A stretch of DNA of 64,000 bases, taken from assembly GCA_964398945.1 (NCBI GenBank), contig CAYNOT010000007.1:62001-126000 (forward strand), given 5' to 3'. Of the stretch, positions 33,735 to 43,105 are shown piece by piece; positions within the stretch are counted from its first letter, which is position 1; the number at the start of each line of letters is the position of its first letter. Position numbers and translations under genes: made by a program. Under the pieces are notes generated by a model. That model worked only from the letters and a program-made list of their open reading frames with translations. It had not been told where the DNA came from and did not search any database. Source of the stretch: JBGTGG01 sp964398945 (lineage in GTDB: Bacteria > Bacteroidota > Bacteroidia > Cytophagales > Cyclobacteriaceae).

Positions 33735-34922
33735 TTGTTTCAACGCGTTCGATATTTACTATTTCTCCGCGATGCATTCTGGCTGTCAATCACCACATTT
33801 GGTGGACCGCAGGCACACATCGCCCATTTTCAAAAAATACTCGTTCAAAAAAGAAAGTACCTCTCCGAAGAAGATTTGATGGAATTGAATTCCTTGTGTC
33901 AAATTATTCCCGGCCCCACATCCACACAAACCTTAACGGCTATCGGGTTTAAAATAGGAGGGCCAAACCTTGCCTATCTTACTTTATTGATTTGGGTACT
34001 TCCCGCGGTTACATTAATGACTACGGTAGCAATTATATTGTCTGATATACAGGATAAAAGTATATCCACAGCTTTTACACGCTTTATCCAACCAATGGCT
34101 GTTGGGTTTGTGAGTTATGGGGCGTATGTGGTGAGCCTGAAGACTGTGAAGACAAAAACCGGGATTGCGATAATGGTAATGGCTGCGGTGACATCGTATT
34201 TTTTTCAAACACCCTATGTATTTCCCGCCATCTTATTAGTGGCCGGATTGATCACTGCGATTAAATACAGGCAACAACCCCGCCTGGAAAAAGACAAGTT
34301 TAAAATTGAGTGGTCCAATTTTATTTTATGGGGCGGTGTCTTGGTTTTCGTGGCCCTATTAGGCGCTGTTACTAAATCGAGACCAGAATTACTCCCTATT
34401 CGTTTGTTTGAAAATTTTTATCGAAATGGTAGTTTGATTTTTGGTGGTGGACAAGTACTGACACCTTTATTGTATACTGAGTTTGTTGAGTTTAAGAAGT
34501 ACCTGACCGCTGATGAATTTTTGTCGGGCTATGCATTTGCACAAGCTGTACCGGGGCCTGTTTTTTCGTATAGTGCCTATATCGGGTCCTTATCAATGCG
34601 GGAGTACGGAACCTTTGGGCAAATTATGGGTGCGGTGTTTTCAGCATTGGGAATTTTTCTACCGGGTACATTTTTAATTTTCTTTGTCATCAGGTTTTGG
34701 GAAAACTTAAAAAAATATCGTGGTGTGCGGGCAAGCCTGGAGGGGATTACAGCAGCGAGTTCGGGGTTGGTGGCAGCAGCGGCCATCATCATGTTTCAAC
34801 CATTGGATAATACCGTGCTCAATTTTGGATTTACCGTGGGCACTTTTTTTCTTTTGCTCTTTACACGGATTCCCGCACCCTTTATTATTATTGGCGGATT
34901 GATCCTGGGGTTCGCATTATAA
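33735..34922 (+). CDS. chrA: Chromate transporter (ChrA/CHR family)
   Basis: A 395-residue membrane protein made of two homologous CHR halves. The first has FWLSITTFGGPQAHIAHF and IIPGPTSTQ near 15-70; the second has NGSLIFGGGQVLTPLL and AQAVPGPVFSYSAYIG near 235-285. About ten to twelve membrane segments. It is the two-domain form thought to export chromate, with sulfate-like oxyanions as alternatives. Translation probably starts at TTG 33735: an in-frame stop lies only 10 bases upstream and no ATG is available near the first helix. A terminator follows. Confidence 0.85.
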   Translation: MFQRVRYLLFLRDAFWLSITTFGGPQAHIAHFQKILVQKRKYLSEEDLMELNSLCQIIPGPTSTQTLTAIGFKIGGPNLAYLTLLIWVLPAVTLMTTVAIILSDIQDKSISTAFTRFIQPMAVGFVSYGAYVVSLKTVKTKTGIAIMVMAAVTSYFFQTPYVFPAILLVAGLITAIKYRQQPRLEKDKFKIEWSNFILWGGVLVFVALLGAVTKSRPELLPIRLFENFYRNGSLIFGGGQVLTPLLYTEFVEFKKYLTADEFLSGYAFAQAVPGPVFSYSAYIGSLSMREYGTFGQIMGAVFSALGIFLPGTFLIFFVIRFWENLKKYRGVRASLEGITAASSGLVAAAAIIMFQPLDNTVLNFGFTVGTFFLLLFTRIPAPFIIIGGLILGFAL

Positions 34923-34930
34923 CAAATAAA

Positions 34931-34953
34931 AAAACCCGGACTGCCCGGGTTTT
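34931..34953. terminator. Terminator between chrA and the DUF6048 gene
   Basis: AAAACCCGG (34931-34939) and CCGGGTTTT (34945-34953) form a 9-bp stem with a 5-nt loop. A and T runs on both sides let it serve both convergent genes. Confidence 0.8.
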
Positions 34954-34979
34954 AATTTTAAATCCACGCGATGCCGGTT

Positions 34980-35651
34980 TCACTGCTTCTTCCGTAAAGG
35001 AAAATTTACCAACACCTGATAATTAAATCCCCACGTAGTGTTTTTGTCGGTTCTTCCATAGCCCGGCACATCATGCGGTTCCATGGTAGTTGTGTTTTTC
35101 GTGTTCAAGAAAAATTTATAACGTGCAGTATACCCCAGCCAAACGATTTTAAAAATCCGAACCTTAACACCACCGACCATCTCAAACCAGCCAGCGGGAG
35201 TATCTGAGTTTGAATCGGCCACGATTGCATGTCCCCAAACGGGATCATTCACCACTGAAGTAAGTTGCTCGGAAAAAATTGACCTTCCATACCGCAAACC
35301 AAAGAATGCCACGTTCCCACCTTTGTCATCGTGGATGAAATTCACATCTGCGCCCACGCGGAAATAATATCCGTTGTTGGAATAGTTGGAAGAATCATCT
35401 TTAAATGTTCGTGACGATGACCCGATATCAACCGCGAAAAAATAACGGTCCAAATCTATATCACCATTCAGTTCCCATCCGGTATACGTATCATCAAACG
35501 GACTTCTTGCCAATGCCAACACATCTGTGGCGATGCGGATAGAAGAAGGACGAAAATCACGTTTCACTTTTATTTTAACCGTATCGGGCTTTTGCGCAAG
35601 CAACCCCAACGGAAAAAGCAGGAGGATCAATATGTTATTGAAATATTTCAA
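34980..35651 (-). CDS. DUF6048 family outer-membrane-like protein
   Basis: A 223-residue protein with a signal peptide (1-19, ending LLAQ) and alternating hydrophobic strands suggestive of a small beta-barrel (DRYFFAVDIGSS, YYFRVGADVNF, FFGLRYGRSIF, WLGYTARYKFFL). It belongs to the DUF6048 type that is usually paired with DUF6452, as here: its start overlaps the upstream gene by 17 bp. Function unknown; probably envelope-associated. Confidence 0.7.
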   Translation of the reverse strand: MKYFNNILILLLFPLGLLAQKPDTVKIKVKRDFRPSSIRIATDVLALARSPFDDTYTGWELNGDIDLDRYFFAVDIGSSSRTFKDDSSNYSNNGYYFRVGADVNFIHDDKGGNVAFFGLRYGRSIFSEQLTSVVNDPVWGHAIVADSNSDTPAGWFEMVGGVKVRIFKIVWLGYTARYKFFLNTKNTTTMEPHDVPGYGRTDKNTTWGFNYQVLVNFPLRKKQ

Positions 35652-36468
35652 GGTTCGTTACGGGTGGATCCTGGATAGTGTCATTTGTTATGCGTATCGA
35701 ATCGAAGTCGTGCAAAATCGTGGCGAGATCAGAAAGGAATTGCTGGTTTCCGCATACATCAAACAATAATCTTTCGGTCCGCTTGTAACCGAGTTGCAGC
35801 GTATTTGATTTACCCGTGAATGCAAAATTATAAGTTGTAATATCCGCACCATCGTTGAGTGGAATTCTTATTTGTGTCACCGAATCAGGTTCTGCAAATA
35901 AAATGCCCCATGCATAATCTGGTGAAGTAATCCCTTCTAAAGAAACGGTATCCGCAACTGATTTTTCATCCACAACTTGACGGAATCTAATCTTCAAAAT
36001 ATTTGGTTGTGGACACCGATAGACTTCAATATTGGTTGTTGCCGTTGAATTTCCCGGTACGCTTGAAAGAATACGTATCGAATCAAAATTATGATTGGTA
36101 ATTTTTAAATTTTCAAGGATATAACGAACCCCACACTCCAGCGAAACAAATTGTTTCTTGGAGCTATAGGATAAATCCAGTCCTTTAGTTTGAGAAACTT
36201 GATTGAAAGTATTAAAAACAAAATTGGTTTCGCCATTCAGGAAATCCAAAGGCAAATAAACACCTGTTGCCAATGTGGTGTCATAGAAAATACTATCCGT
36301 CCCAACCGTTTTAATATCCCAAATTGCTACTGTATCAGCTTTTAAGTCGAAAAGCTTCTTGAACCTGATCCCAACAATATTATTGTTGAGCTGATAGCAA
36401 TCAGGGTCTTCCAAACAACCGCCAATCACCAACAGGCAGAAAATACAAATAATAATGCGTTGTGTCAT
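35635..36468 (-). CDS. DUF6452 family lipoprotein
   Basis: A 277-residue protein whose N-terminus has a lipobox (LLVIGGC, Cys18), so it is probably a lipoprotein. The first mature residues CLEDPDCYQLNNNIVGIRFKK match the DUF6452 opening. A second similar segment (CPQPNILKIRFRQVV near 152-166) suggests an internal repeat. It precedes and overlaps the DUF6048 gene by 17 bp, a conserved pair in Bacteroidota. Role unknown. Divergent from rimO. Confidence 0.7.
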   Translation of the reverse strand: MTQRIIICIFCLLVIGGCLEDPDCYQLNNNIVGIRFKKLFDLKADTVAIWDIKTVGTDSIFYDTTLATGVYLPLDFLNGETNFVFNTFNQVSQTKGLDLSYSSKKQFVSLECGVRYILENLKITNHNFDSIRILSSVPGNSTATTNIEVYRCPQPNILKIRFRQVVDEKSVADTVSLEGITSPDYAWGILFAEPDSVTQIRIPLNDGADITTYNFAFTGKSNTLQLGYKRTERLLFDVCGNQQFLSDLATILHDFDSIRITNDTIQDPPVTNLEIFQ

Positions 36469-36603
36469 GTGCTAAAGCCCGTAAAGATATACGATGCCCA
36501 TCAACCCTGTAAGCCATACGGCATATTTTGGGCTTTTTCTTTTAATTAGGGACCTGTTTTCGATTTTTATGTTAATGGAGCAAGCAAAAGCAGGGCGTTT
36601 CTG

Positions 36604-36611
36604 TATTTTTG
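36604..36611 (+). promoter_or_regulatory. Candidate -7 box of rimO
   Basis: TATTTTTG fits TAnnTTTG and is followed by GC, the usual context in this phylum. It lies 20 bp before the TTG start of rimO. The -33 box is weak. Confidence 0.45.
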
Positions 36612-36630
36612 CACACCTAATGATAAGCGA

Positions 36631-37938
36631 TTGAAAACCAAAGGAAACCGTAATACCAAAGTCAATATTGTAACGCTGGGATGCTCTAAAAACCTGGTTG
36701 ATTCAGAAGTGCTTTTAACACAACTGAAAGGCAATGGAATTGATGCGGTGCATGAGTCGCAAAAAGACGATGCCAATGTGGTGGTGGTGAATACCTGTGG
36801 TTTTATCGACAATGCCAAGCAAGAAAGTATTGATACCATTCTTCGGTATGCCGATGCCAAACAGGAGGGGGTTATTGACAAACTCTATGTAACAGGCTGC
36901 CTTTCGGAGCGCTACAAAGACGATCTCGAAAAAGAAATCCCCAATGTTGATGCTTGGTTCGGGACCCGTGATTTGTCCCGTTTATTGAAAACTTTTCGGG
37001 CAGATTACAAAAGCGAGTTGGTGGGTGAACGGATCCTGACCAACCCAACGCATTATGCATATTTGAAAATATCAGAAGGATGTGATCGCCCCTGTTCGTT
37101 TTGTGCAATCCCATTGATGCGCGGGAAACATATTTCCCGTCCGATGGAAGAGCTTGTGTTGGAAGCAACCAATCTTGCAAAAAAAGGAACACGTGAATTG
37201 TTATTGATCGCCCAGGATTCAACTTACTACGGACTGGATATTTATAAAAAACGAAACCTTGCCGAACTTCTACAACGTCTTTCGGATGTTGAAGGGATCG
37301 ATTGGATCCGACTTCACTATGCATTCCCAACAGGGTTTCCTATGGATGCACTTGATGTGATGGCCGAGCGCCCCAATATTTGCAACTATCTTGATATTCC
37401 CTTACAGCATAGCTCCACCAATATGTTGAAGTTGATGCGCAGGGGAACGACACGTGACAAAACAGAAGCCCTGCTTTCTGAAATCAGGAGTAAAGTTCCG
37501 GGAATTGCGATTCGTACTACCATGATTGCCGGCCATCCGGGTGAAAAAAAAGAAGACTTCGAAGACCTGAAAGATTTCGTTGAGAAAAACCGGTTCGATC
37601 GGTTGGGCATTTTCACCTATTCACATGAAGAGGACACGCACTCCTACAGCATGAAAGACGATGTGCCTCAAAAAGAGAAAGAACAACGCGCCAATGAGAT
37701 CATGGAAATTCAGGAAGGGATTTCCCTTGAACTCAATCAGGGGAAGATAGGAAAGGTATATAAAGTTTTGGTGGACCGGAAAGAAGGAGGTGATTTTATT
37801 GGAAGATCAGAATATGATTCGCCTGAAGTGGACAACGAGGTGATTATTTCATCAAACGAATACTTACGGATTGGTGATTTTGCGAATGTCAAAATCACAG
37901 ATGCTTCGGCTTTTGATTTGATGGGGGCCGTGGTATAA
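36631..37938 (+). CDS. rimO: Ribosomal protein S12 methylthiotransferase
   Basis: A 435-residue radical-SAM enzyme that methylthiolates Asp of ribosomal protein S12. The N-terminal UPF0004 domain has VTLGCSKNLVDSE with Cys18 and further conserved cysteines (NTCGF, TGCLSERY). The radical-SAM cluster motif CDRPCSFC (near 151-158) is intact, followed by a TRAM domain near 370-435. The LGCSKN and GCDRPCSFC forms distinguish RimO from MiaB. Start is TTG 36631; an ATG at 36620 is out of frame and stops after four codons. Confidence 0.93.
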   Translation: MKTKGNRNTKVNIVTLGCSKNLVDSEVLLTQLKGNGIDAVHESQKDDANVVVVNTCGFIDNAKQESIDTILRYADAKQEGVIDKLYVTGCLSERYKDDLEKEIPNVDAWFGTRDLSRLLKTFRADYKSELVGERILTNPTHYAYLKISEGCDRPCSFCAIPLMRGKHISRPMEELVLEATNLAKKGTRELLLIAQDSTYYGLDIYKKRNLAELLQRLSDVEGIDWIRLHYAFPTGFPMDALDVMAERPNICNYLDIPLQHSSTNMLKLMRRGTTRDKTEALLSEIRSKVPGIAIRTTMIAGHPGEKKEDFEDLKDFVEKNRFDRLGIFTYSHEEDTHSYSMKDDVPQKEKEQRANEIMEIQEGISLELNQGKIGKVYKVLVDRKEGGDFIGRSEYDSPEVDNEVIISSNEYLRIGDFANVKITDASAFDLMGAVV

Positions 37939-38017
37939 GGAGATTACCATTCGAATTAAATCCCGAACTTAAAGAAATCGAAACCGTTCAAGACGTAGAT
38001 AGAAATTTATTCGAATA

Positions 38018-39583
38018 ATGCAGAACACTAAACTCTCCTTTTCGCAAACCAATTCCTTCTCTACATTCTTTCTTGATTATATCGGCCAACATCATTCCCT
38101 ACAAAAATTTTACAATCGCTTTCCTCTTCTTGAAAATTTCAAAAAGCAGATCAATGAAAAAGAAAAATCCTTTCCTGAAAGTTCGCGGGCTATTTTAACA
38201 GAAGTGCTTACTTCACAATATCAAGAGCTGGAGACAACAGAAGTTGTGTCTTCAAACATCAACCTTCTTAAGGATAAAAAGACATTTACGATCACAACTG
38301 GTCATCAACTTAATATTTTTACAGGCCCACTCTATTTCATTTATAAAATTGTAACGGTCATCAATATTTGTAAGGAACTTGGAAAAGCATATCCCGGATA
38401 CAATTTCGTGCCGGTATACTGGATGGCTTCTGAGGACCATGATTATGATGAGATAAAATATTTTCGGCTGTACGGAAAAAAGTATACATGGGAAACCGAT
38501 CAGCGCGGTGCAGTGGGGCATTTCGATCCCAAAGGGATAGCCAACATTCTTGATCAACTGCCGGGCAATATCGGTGTTTTCAAAAAAGCATATTTAAATC
38601 ACGGAACATTGAGTGATGCTGTACGATGTTATGTGAATGATTTATTCGGGGCCGAAGGCTTGGTGGTGATTGATGCCGATAACCGCGAACTCAAAAAATT
38701 GTTGACCCCTGTAATGGAAGATGACCTCTTTCAACATTCACCTCAAAAATTGGTTGGTGAGGCTTCTGCCGAATTAAGCGATCTTGGTTACAAAACACAA
38801 GTCAATGCGCGTGAGATTAATTTTTTTTATTTAGAAAAAGGATTGCGTTCCAGAATTGAAAAGGAAGGTGATACTTATCAGGTAGTTGATACAGACTTGC
38901 GATTCTCCGTTACTGAAATAAAAAAGATGATTGAGGATCAACCGGAAAGGTTTAGTCCCAACGTAATCCTTCGCCCACTTTATCAGGAAATAATATTGCC
39001 CAACCTTGCCTACATTGGTGGCCCTGCAGAAATTGTATATTGGTTACAACTGAAATCGGTCTTTAAAAATTTTAACACACCTTTCCCGATGTTGATGCCG
39101 CGAAACTTTGCACTCTTGGTAAAGCCCGAAGTACAACGAAAGGTGGAAAAAACGGGGTTGTCAATTGCTGATTTTTTTGAAGATCAAAACACCATACAAA
39201 AAAATTGGGTGCTAAATTTTTCGGAAAATAGTTTAACAATTACTGAAGAACAGAAGATTGTTAGCGAACTATTCGATCAACTTCAAAAAAAGGCATCAAA
39301 GATTGATTCAACGCTGAATAAGTTTTTAGTAGCAGAAGCAAAGCGTGCACAAACAAGCCTGGAGAACATCGAAAAGAAAATGATGCGGGCTGAGAAGCGG
39401 TTGCACAAAGATCGGTTCAGGCAAATTGAAGCTGTAAAGAATGAATTGTTCCCCAATGGAAGCCTGCAAGAACGAACCGATAACTTCCTGAGTTTTTACC
39501 AGGAAGATCCCCAATTCATAGAAAAATTATTGAAATCTTTTGACCCCTTGGATTTTAGGTTCAATGTGTTAAGCCATGCTTAA
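38018..39583 (+). CDS. bshC: Bacillithiol synthase (cysteine-adding)
   Basis: A 521-residue protein of the BshC family. Signature segments are TTGHQLNIFTGPLYFIYKI near 92-110, VPVYWMASEDHDYDEI near 130-145, and LRPLYQEIILPNLAYIGGPAEI near 318-340; a coiled-coil region lies near 400-480. It adds cysteine to GlcN-malate in the last step of bacillithiol synthesis in the cytoplasm. Length fits. The stop codon overlaps the start of the folate gene by eight bases. Confidence 0.93.
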   Translation: MQNTKLSFSQTNSFSTFFLDYIGQHHSLQKFYNRFPLLENFKKQINEKEKSFPESSRAILTEVLTSQYQELETTEVVSSNINLLKDKKTFTITTGHQLNIFTGPLYFIYKIVTVINICKELGKAYPGYNFVPVYWMASEDHDYDEIKYFRLYGKKYTWETDQRGAVGHFDPKGIANILDQLPGNIGVFKKAYLNHGTLSDAVRCYVNDLFGAEGLVVIDADNRELKKLLTPVMEDDLFQHSPQKLVGEASAELSDLGYKTQVNAREINFFYLEKGLRSRIEKEGDTYQVVDTDLRFSVTEIKKMIEDQPERFSPNVILRPLYQEIILPNLAYIGGPAEIVYWLQLKSVFKNFNTPFPMLMPRNFALLVKPEVQRKVEKTGLSIADFFEDQNTIQKNWVLNFSENSLTITEEQKIVSELFDQLQKKASKIDSTLNKFLVAEAKRAQTSLENIEKKMMRAEKRLHKDRFRQIEAVKNELFPNGSLQERTDNFLSFYQEDPQFIEKLLKSFDPLDFRFNVLSHA

Positions 39584-40142
39584 GAAAGAACTTCGTTCTG
39601 GTTATCTGGAAAAACGGTTGGCATTATCCGATACAGAATATGCTGATCGAAATCAAAAACTATTTGAAAATTTTTTCGCCAGCGTTGACTTGACCGGAGT
39701 GAATGTGATCCATGTCTTCCTTCCGATGATAAAATACAAAGAGCCGGATATAAGGCCAATCCTTGAACGGATAAAAAAAGAAAAACCTTCTATTCGATTT
39801 TCGATTCCAAGAGTGAACAACAAAACACAAGTGTTGGAAAATTTTTATTTTGAATCACCTGATCAGTTGAAAGAAAATAAATGGGGAATACAAGAACCAC
39901 AATTTGGTGAACGTACCCCTCCGGAAGATATTGATTTGGTTATCGTTCCATTGCTTGCTGTGGATAAAGATGGGCACCGGGTTGGATATGGGAAAGGATA
40001 CTATGATAAATTCTTGAGCTTATGCAAACCGACTTGTTTGAAAGTTGGTGTTTCACTGTTTGAGCCAATCGAAAAAATTGAAGATGTGAATGAAATGGAT
40101 GTGGCGCTGAACACCTGCATCACTCCCGTCAGACCGCTCTAA
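39576..40142 (+). CDS. 5-formyltetrahydrofolate cyclo-ligase
   Basis: A 188-residue protein. It turns 5-formyl-THF into 5,10-methenyl-THF with ATP. The family signature VIVPLLAVDKDGHRVGYGKG-YYDKFL is present near 126-150, with an N-terminal basic segment (KKELRSGYLEKR). The length is usual. It overlaps bshC by eight bases, so the two are coupled. The stop codon lies within the stem of a terminator. Confidence 0.92.
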   Translation: MLKKELRSGYLEKRLALSDTEYADRNQKLFENFFASVDLTGVNVIHVFLPMIKYKEPDIRPILERIKKEKPSIRFSIPRVNNKTQVLENFYFESPDQLKENKWGIQEPQFGERTPPEDIDLVIVPLLAVDKDGHRVGYGKGYYDKFLSLCKPTCLKVGVSLFEPIEKIEDVNEMDVALNTCITPVRPL

Positions 40143-40155
40143 GTGGTCTGACGGG
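40125..40155. terminator. Terminator between cyclo-ligase and aguA
   Basis: CCCGTCAGACC (40125-40135) and GGTCTGACGGG (40145-40155) form a perfect 11-bp stem with a 9-nt loop. The cyclo-ligase stop codon is inside it. No strong T run follows on either strand, so its efficiency is uncertain. Confidence 0.6.
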
Positions 40156-40162
40156 TAGCTTG

Positions 40163-41227
40163 TCAGTCTGAGTCTGCCGAAGACTCAGGCTCCTGTTGGC
40201 TCAAACAATGGAAAGAACCCAAGCCCCAAATAATATCCGAAGAATCCAAGCCCACAACTTTTCGGCCGGGAAAACATTGCTGGAGAATGTCCAAACACTT
40301 GTCGTCATTCTTGTCGTTGAAAACAGGGACCACTACATACTTGTTGCTGATATAAAAATTCGCATACGACATCGGTAACGGCATGCCTTCATACATGCGG
40401 GGAGATGGCATCGGCAACTCTACAATATTCATTTGTTTGCCGGACTCTAGTCGCATACGTTTCAGGCTTTTCAAATTCTCTTGGAGGGGCTCGTAGTTCG
40501 CATCGCTTTTGTTGTGTTCAACAACCGTTACCACGGTATCCGCATTCACGAATCGTGTTAAGTCATCAATGTGCCCATCGGTATCATCACCAATGATCCC
40601 ATCACCCAACCACAAAATATTTTCCACACCATAATAATTGTAGAGATACTCTTCAATTTCAGGTTGCTCTAAGTGTGGGTTTCGGTTTGGATTTAACAGG
40701 CAGGCAGTGGTAGTGATCAATGTTCCCTTGCCATTGAACTCCACTGATCCACCTTCCATTACAATGCGGGGATACACCACCGGAATATCATAGTGCGCAG
40801 CAATCAACGTGGGGATATCGTCATCCAAATCATACGGAGGATATTTATCGCCCCAGGCATTGTAGCCCCAATCAACAATAATTTTTTTGTGCTTTGCTTT
40901 CGGATTAATTAGAAATGCCGGGCCATGATCGCGGCACCACGCATCATTGGTGGGATGAATGAAGAAATTGACTTTCGATAAATCTGCACCTACATTTTCC
41001 AAATGACGGATGGCCTTTCCTTTCATTGCTTCATCCACAACATTAATGTTGACCAATTCGCCTTCCGCAACGTGTTTAATGAAATCGGCATACACCGGAA
41101 AAATGGTTTCGATTTTTCCCGGCCATGAAGCTTCCTTGTGTGGCCAACTCAGCCAGGTTGCCGTATGTTTTGCAAATTCAGCAGGAAAATAATACCCAAG
41201 TTCTTTCGGGGTTTTGTCGATCTGCAT
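40163..41227 (-). CDS. aguA: Agmatine deiminase
   Basis: A 354-residue protein of the Porphyromonas-type peptidyl-arginine deiminase/agmatine deiminase family. It converts agmatine to N-carbamoylputrescine and ammonia. Key motifs are WLSWPHKEASWPG at the start, NDAWCRDHGPAFL near 92-104, EGGSVEFNGKGT near 160, GDDTDGHIDDLTRF near 213-226, and the active Cys in GSFHCLSQQEP near the C-terminus. It starts two bases after the aguB stop codon. The two enzymes together finish the agmatine route to putrescine. Confidence 0.92.
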   Translation of the reverse strand: MQIDKTPKELGYYFPAEFAKHTATWLSWPHKEASWPGKIETIFPVYADFIKHVAEGELVNINVVDEAMKGKAIRHLENVGADLSKVNFFIHPTNDAWCRDHGPAFLINPKAKHKKIIVDWGYNAWGDKYPPYDLDDDIPTLIAAHYDIPVVYPRIVMEGGSVEFNGKGTLITTTACLLNPNRNPHLEQPEIEEYLYNYYGVENILWLGDGIIGDDTDGHIDDLTRFVNADTVVTVVEHNKSDANYEPLQENLKSLKRMRLESGKQMNIVELPMPSPRMYEGMPLPMSYANFYISNKYVVVPVFNDKNDDKCLDILQQCFPGRKVVGLDSSDIIWGLGSFHCLSQQEPESSADSD

Positions 41228-41228
41228 A

Positions 41229-42113
41229 CTAATCTTCGTCTAAATAGCGCTTGGTAATCGGCTGATACGAATCGATCCTTCTATCACGCAAGAAAGGCCA
41301 GTGTGTCCTGTACTTATCCGATTCATTTAAATCGACTTCAATGACATTAACTTCTTCCTGATCATGCGAGGCTTTGTACAATAATCTTCCAAAAGGATTG
41401 GCAACAAAAGTTCCGCCCCAAAACTTCATTGCACCATTTTGCTCAAATCCAACACGGTTGACTCCCACCACATGCACACCGTTTGCAACTGCATGTGCTT
41501 GCTGCATCGTTTGCCATGCATTATGCTGTTCGTCATTGGTCGCTTCATCTTGCGAAGTTGCCCAGCCAATAGCGGTGGGGTAAAATAAAACTTCTGCTCC
41601 CATCAACGTGGTAATCCGCGCTCCTTCCGGATACCACTGATCCCAACAAATCAATACCCCGATGGTTGCGAAACGGGTCTTAAAAATTTTATAGCCCAGA
41701 TCGCCCGGTGTAAAATAAAACTTCTCATAATACGCAGGATCATCCGGAATGTGCATTTTTCGATACTTGCCCAAATATGCTCCATCCGCATCCAACACGG
41801 CAGTGGTATTGTGATAAATACCATGCGTCCGTTTTTCAAATAGTGAAGCAATTATTACAACACCAAGTTCTTTTGCCAGAATGGCCAATACATCCGTGGA
41901 CGGCCCCGGGATTGGTTCGGCCAACTTGAAGTTTTCGTAGTCTTCTACATCACAGAAATAAAGGGAGGTAAAAAGCTCTTGCAAACAAACGATCTGCGCC
42001 CCCTTTTTAGCAGCCTCACGAATCTTCTCTTGGGCTTTTGCAAGGTTTTCTGCCGGACTTGCAGTACACGACATCTGCACGGTCCCGATTTTTACGTTTT
42101 TGCTACTCCCCAT
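41229..42113 (-). CDS. aguB: N-carbamoylputrescine amidase
   Basis: A 294-residue nitrilase-superfamily enzyme hydrolysing N-carbamoylputrescine to putrescine. The Glu-Lys-Cys triad is seen in CLQELFTSLYFC, KYRKMHIPDDP and LICWDQWYPEGAR. The FTSLYFC and YYEKFYFTPGD segments are specific to the AguB subgroup. It is the first gene of an aguB-aguA operon, with a TAnnTTTG box close to its start. Its polyamine product probably serves growth and spermidine synthesis. Confidence 0.93.
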   Translation of the reverse strand: MGSSKNVKIGTVQMSCTASPAENLAKAQEKIREAAKKGAQIVCLQELFTSLYFCDVEDYENFKLAEPIPGPSTDVLAILAKELGVVIIASLFEKRTHGIYHNTTAVLDADGAYLGKYRKMHIPDDPAYYEKFYFTPGDLGYKIFKTRFATIGVLICWDQWYPEGARITTLMGAEVLFYPTAIGWATSQDEATNDEQHNAWQTMQQAHAVANGVHVVGVNRVGFEQNGAMKFWGGTFVANPFGRLLYKASHDQEEVNVIEVDLNESDKYRTHWPFLRDRRIDSYQPITKRYLDED

Positions 42114-42135
42114 TGTTTAAAGCGTTAACCATGTT

Positions 42136-42143
42136 CAAAAGTA
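42136..42143 (-). promoter_or_regulatory. Candidate -7 box of aguBA
   Basis: On the minus strand TACTTTTG fits TAnnTTTG, 22 bp before the aguB ATG. A -33 TTTG is not clear. Confidence 0.4.
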
Positions 42144-42291
42144 AAAACTTATTCTGGTTATGGGAAATTAAATATTAGAAGGAAAATCCAATCCTGTATC
42201 AAGGCCCCTGAATAAAATCCGGGGTGGAATGAAGCATCAAGTGTGGATCAACTCCACATGAAGTCGGGGGCAATTGCATACCTCGGGTTCA

Positions 42292-42711
42292 TTACTTCAC
42301 CATATACGCTTCAAAAAAATCTTTTGAATTGAGCACTTCAATAGAAGAGAAATGAAAATCCTTTATGTCTTCGGTTACAATGCATTTACAACGGGCATGT
42401 TTTGCTGAATAATATTCCAAGCCATCTTCAAAGTCACCAACGGATTTATTTTGAACAGCTTGCCGAACGGTTTCCTGATCAACTGTTGTAACTTTTATCT
42501 TTTGTGATAGAAGACCCATTTTCTCTTTTGCAGCAATCGCCCCACTTTTTTTCTCAGCAAAGTAAAATGCAATTGCCAGACATATAGGGGATGTGTATAC
42601 TGTAAATTTCTTGTTGTCCGCCAGACTGAGAATGCGGGCCGAATACGTAAAGAGCGGATATTCTTTGTTCAAAACAGAAACAAGAATATTGGCATCCAGG
42701 AAAATATTCAT
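42292..42711 (-). CDS. PIN-domain toxin (VapC-like)
   Basis: A 139-residue PIN-domain protein: IFLDANILVSVL at 3-14 with Asp6, and a C-terminal acidic cluster (SVGDFEDGLEYYSA near 92-105, IVTEDIKDF near 111-119). These fit the Mg-binding residues of a ribonuclease toxin. Its ATG overlaps the stop of the upstream antitoxin gene by four bases, as in type II toxin-antitoxin pairs. The target RNA is unknown. Confidence 0.82.
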   Translation of the reverse strand: MNIFLDANILVSVLNKEYPLFTYSARILSLADNKKFTVYTSPICLAIAFYFAEKKSGAIAAKEKMGLLSQKIKVTTVDQETVRQAVQNKSVGDFEDGLEYYSAKHARCKCIVTEDIKDFHFSSIEVLNSKDFFEAYMVK

Positions 42712-42989
42712 CGCTTAGCGTTGAAGAATTCTTTTTTAAGGGCTCCTCTTTTACGCGGCTTCGTTTGATAGACCGTCTCCCCTTCTGCCAATTCATTTAC
42801 CCATTCAGAAACCGGCATATCTTCCAGGCCCTTATAATTTTCACTTGTTAACTTTCTATAGAGGTATTCCGTAAGGCGCGACAGGCTCACATTGTTCGCA
42901 TCCGCAAATTTCTTCGCCCTCTGAATTACTTTTTCATCGAAACTCAACGTTATCTTCGTATCCATTTTCACAGTATGTTTATACGACAA
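42708..42989 (-). CDS. DUF6364-type antitoxin
   Basis: Up to 93 residues; Met9 (position 42965, MDTKITLSFDEKVIQRAKKF) is the better start because family members begin there. Residues after it form a ribbon-helix-helix-like DNA-binding unit (TKITLSFDEKVIQRAKKFADANNVSL). The C-terminal part (LAEGETVYQTKPRKRGALKKEFF) would wrap the toxin. It precedes the PIN gene with a four-base overlap and likely autoregulates the pair. Confidence 0.78.
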   Translation of the reverse strand: MSYKHTVKMDTKITLSFDEKVIQRAKKFADANNVSLSRLTEYLYRKLTSENYKGLEDMPVSEWVNELAEGETVYQTKPRKRGALKKEFFNAKR

Positions 42990-43046
42990 ACTTAATATTT
43001 TTATACGTATAAATCAATTTTAAAAATCAAAAACAATAAAACGGAA

Positions 43047-43076
43047 GAGGCGACCTCCTTTCGGAAACCGCCTCAA
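43047..43076 (-). terminator. Terminator of gltBD
   Basis: On the minus strand GAGGCG..CGCCTC encloses a partly paired inner region (TTTCCGAAAGGA), followed by a T-rich run. It lies about 30 bp after the gltD stop codon. Confidence 0.65.
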
Positions 43077-43105
43077 CACTAACCTAACTCATATGAAGAG
43101 TGTCT

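Noticed and set aside
42241..42260. Short TGTGGA/TCCACA hairpin before the PIN toxin gene end
   Set aside because: Six base pairs without a T run; too weak to call a terminator.
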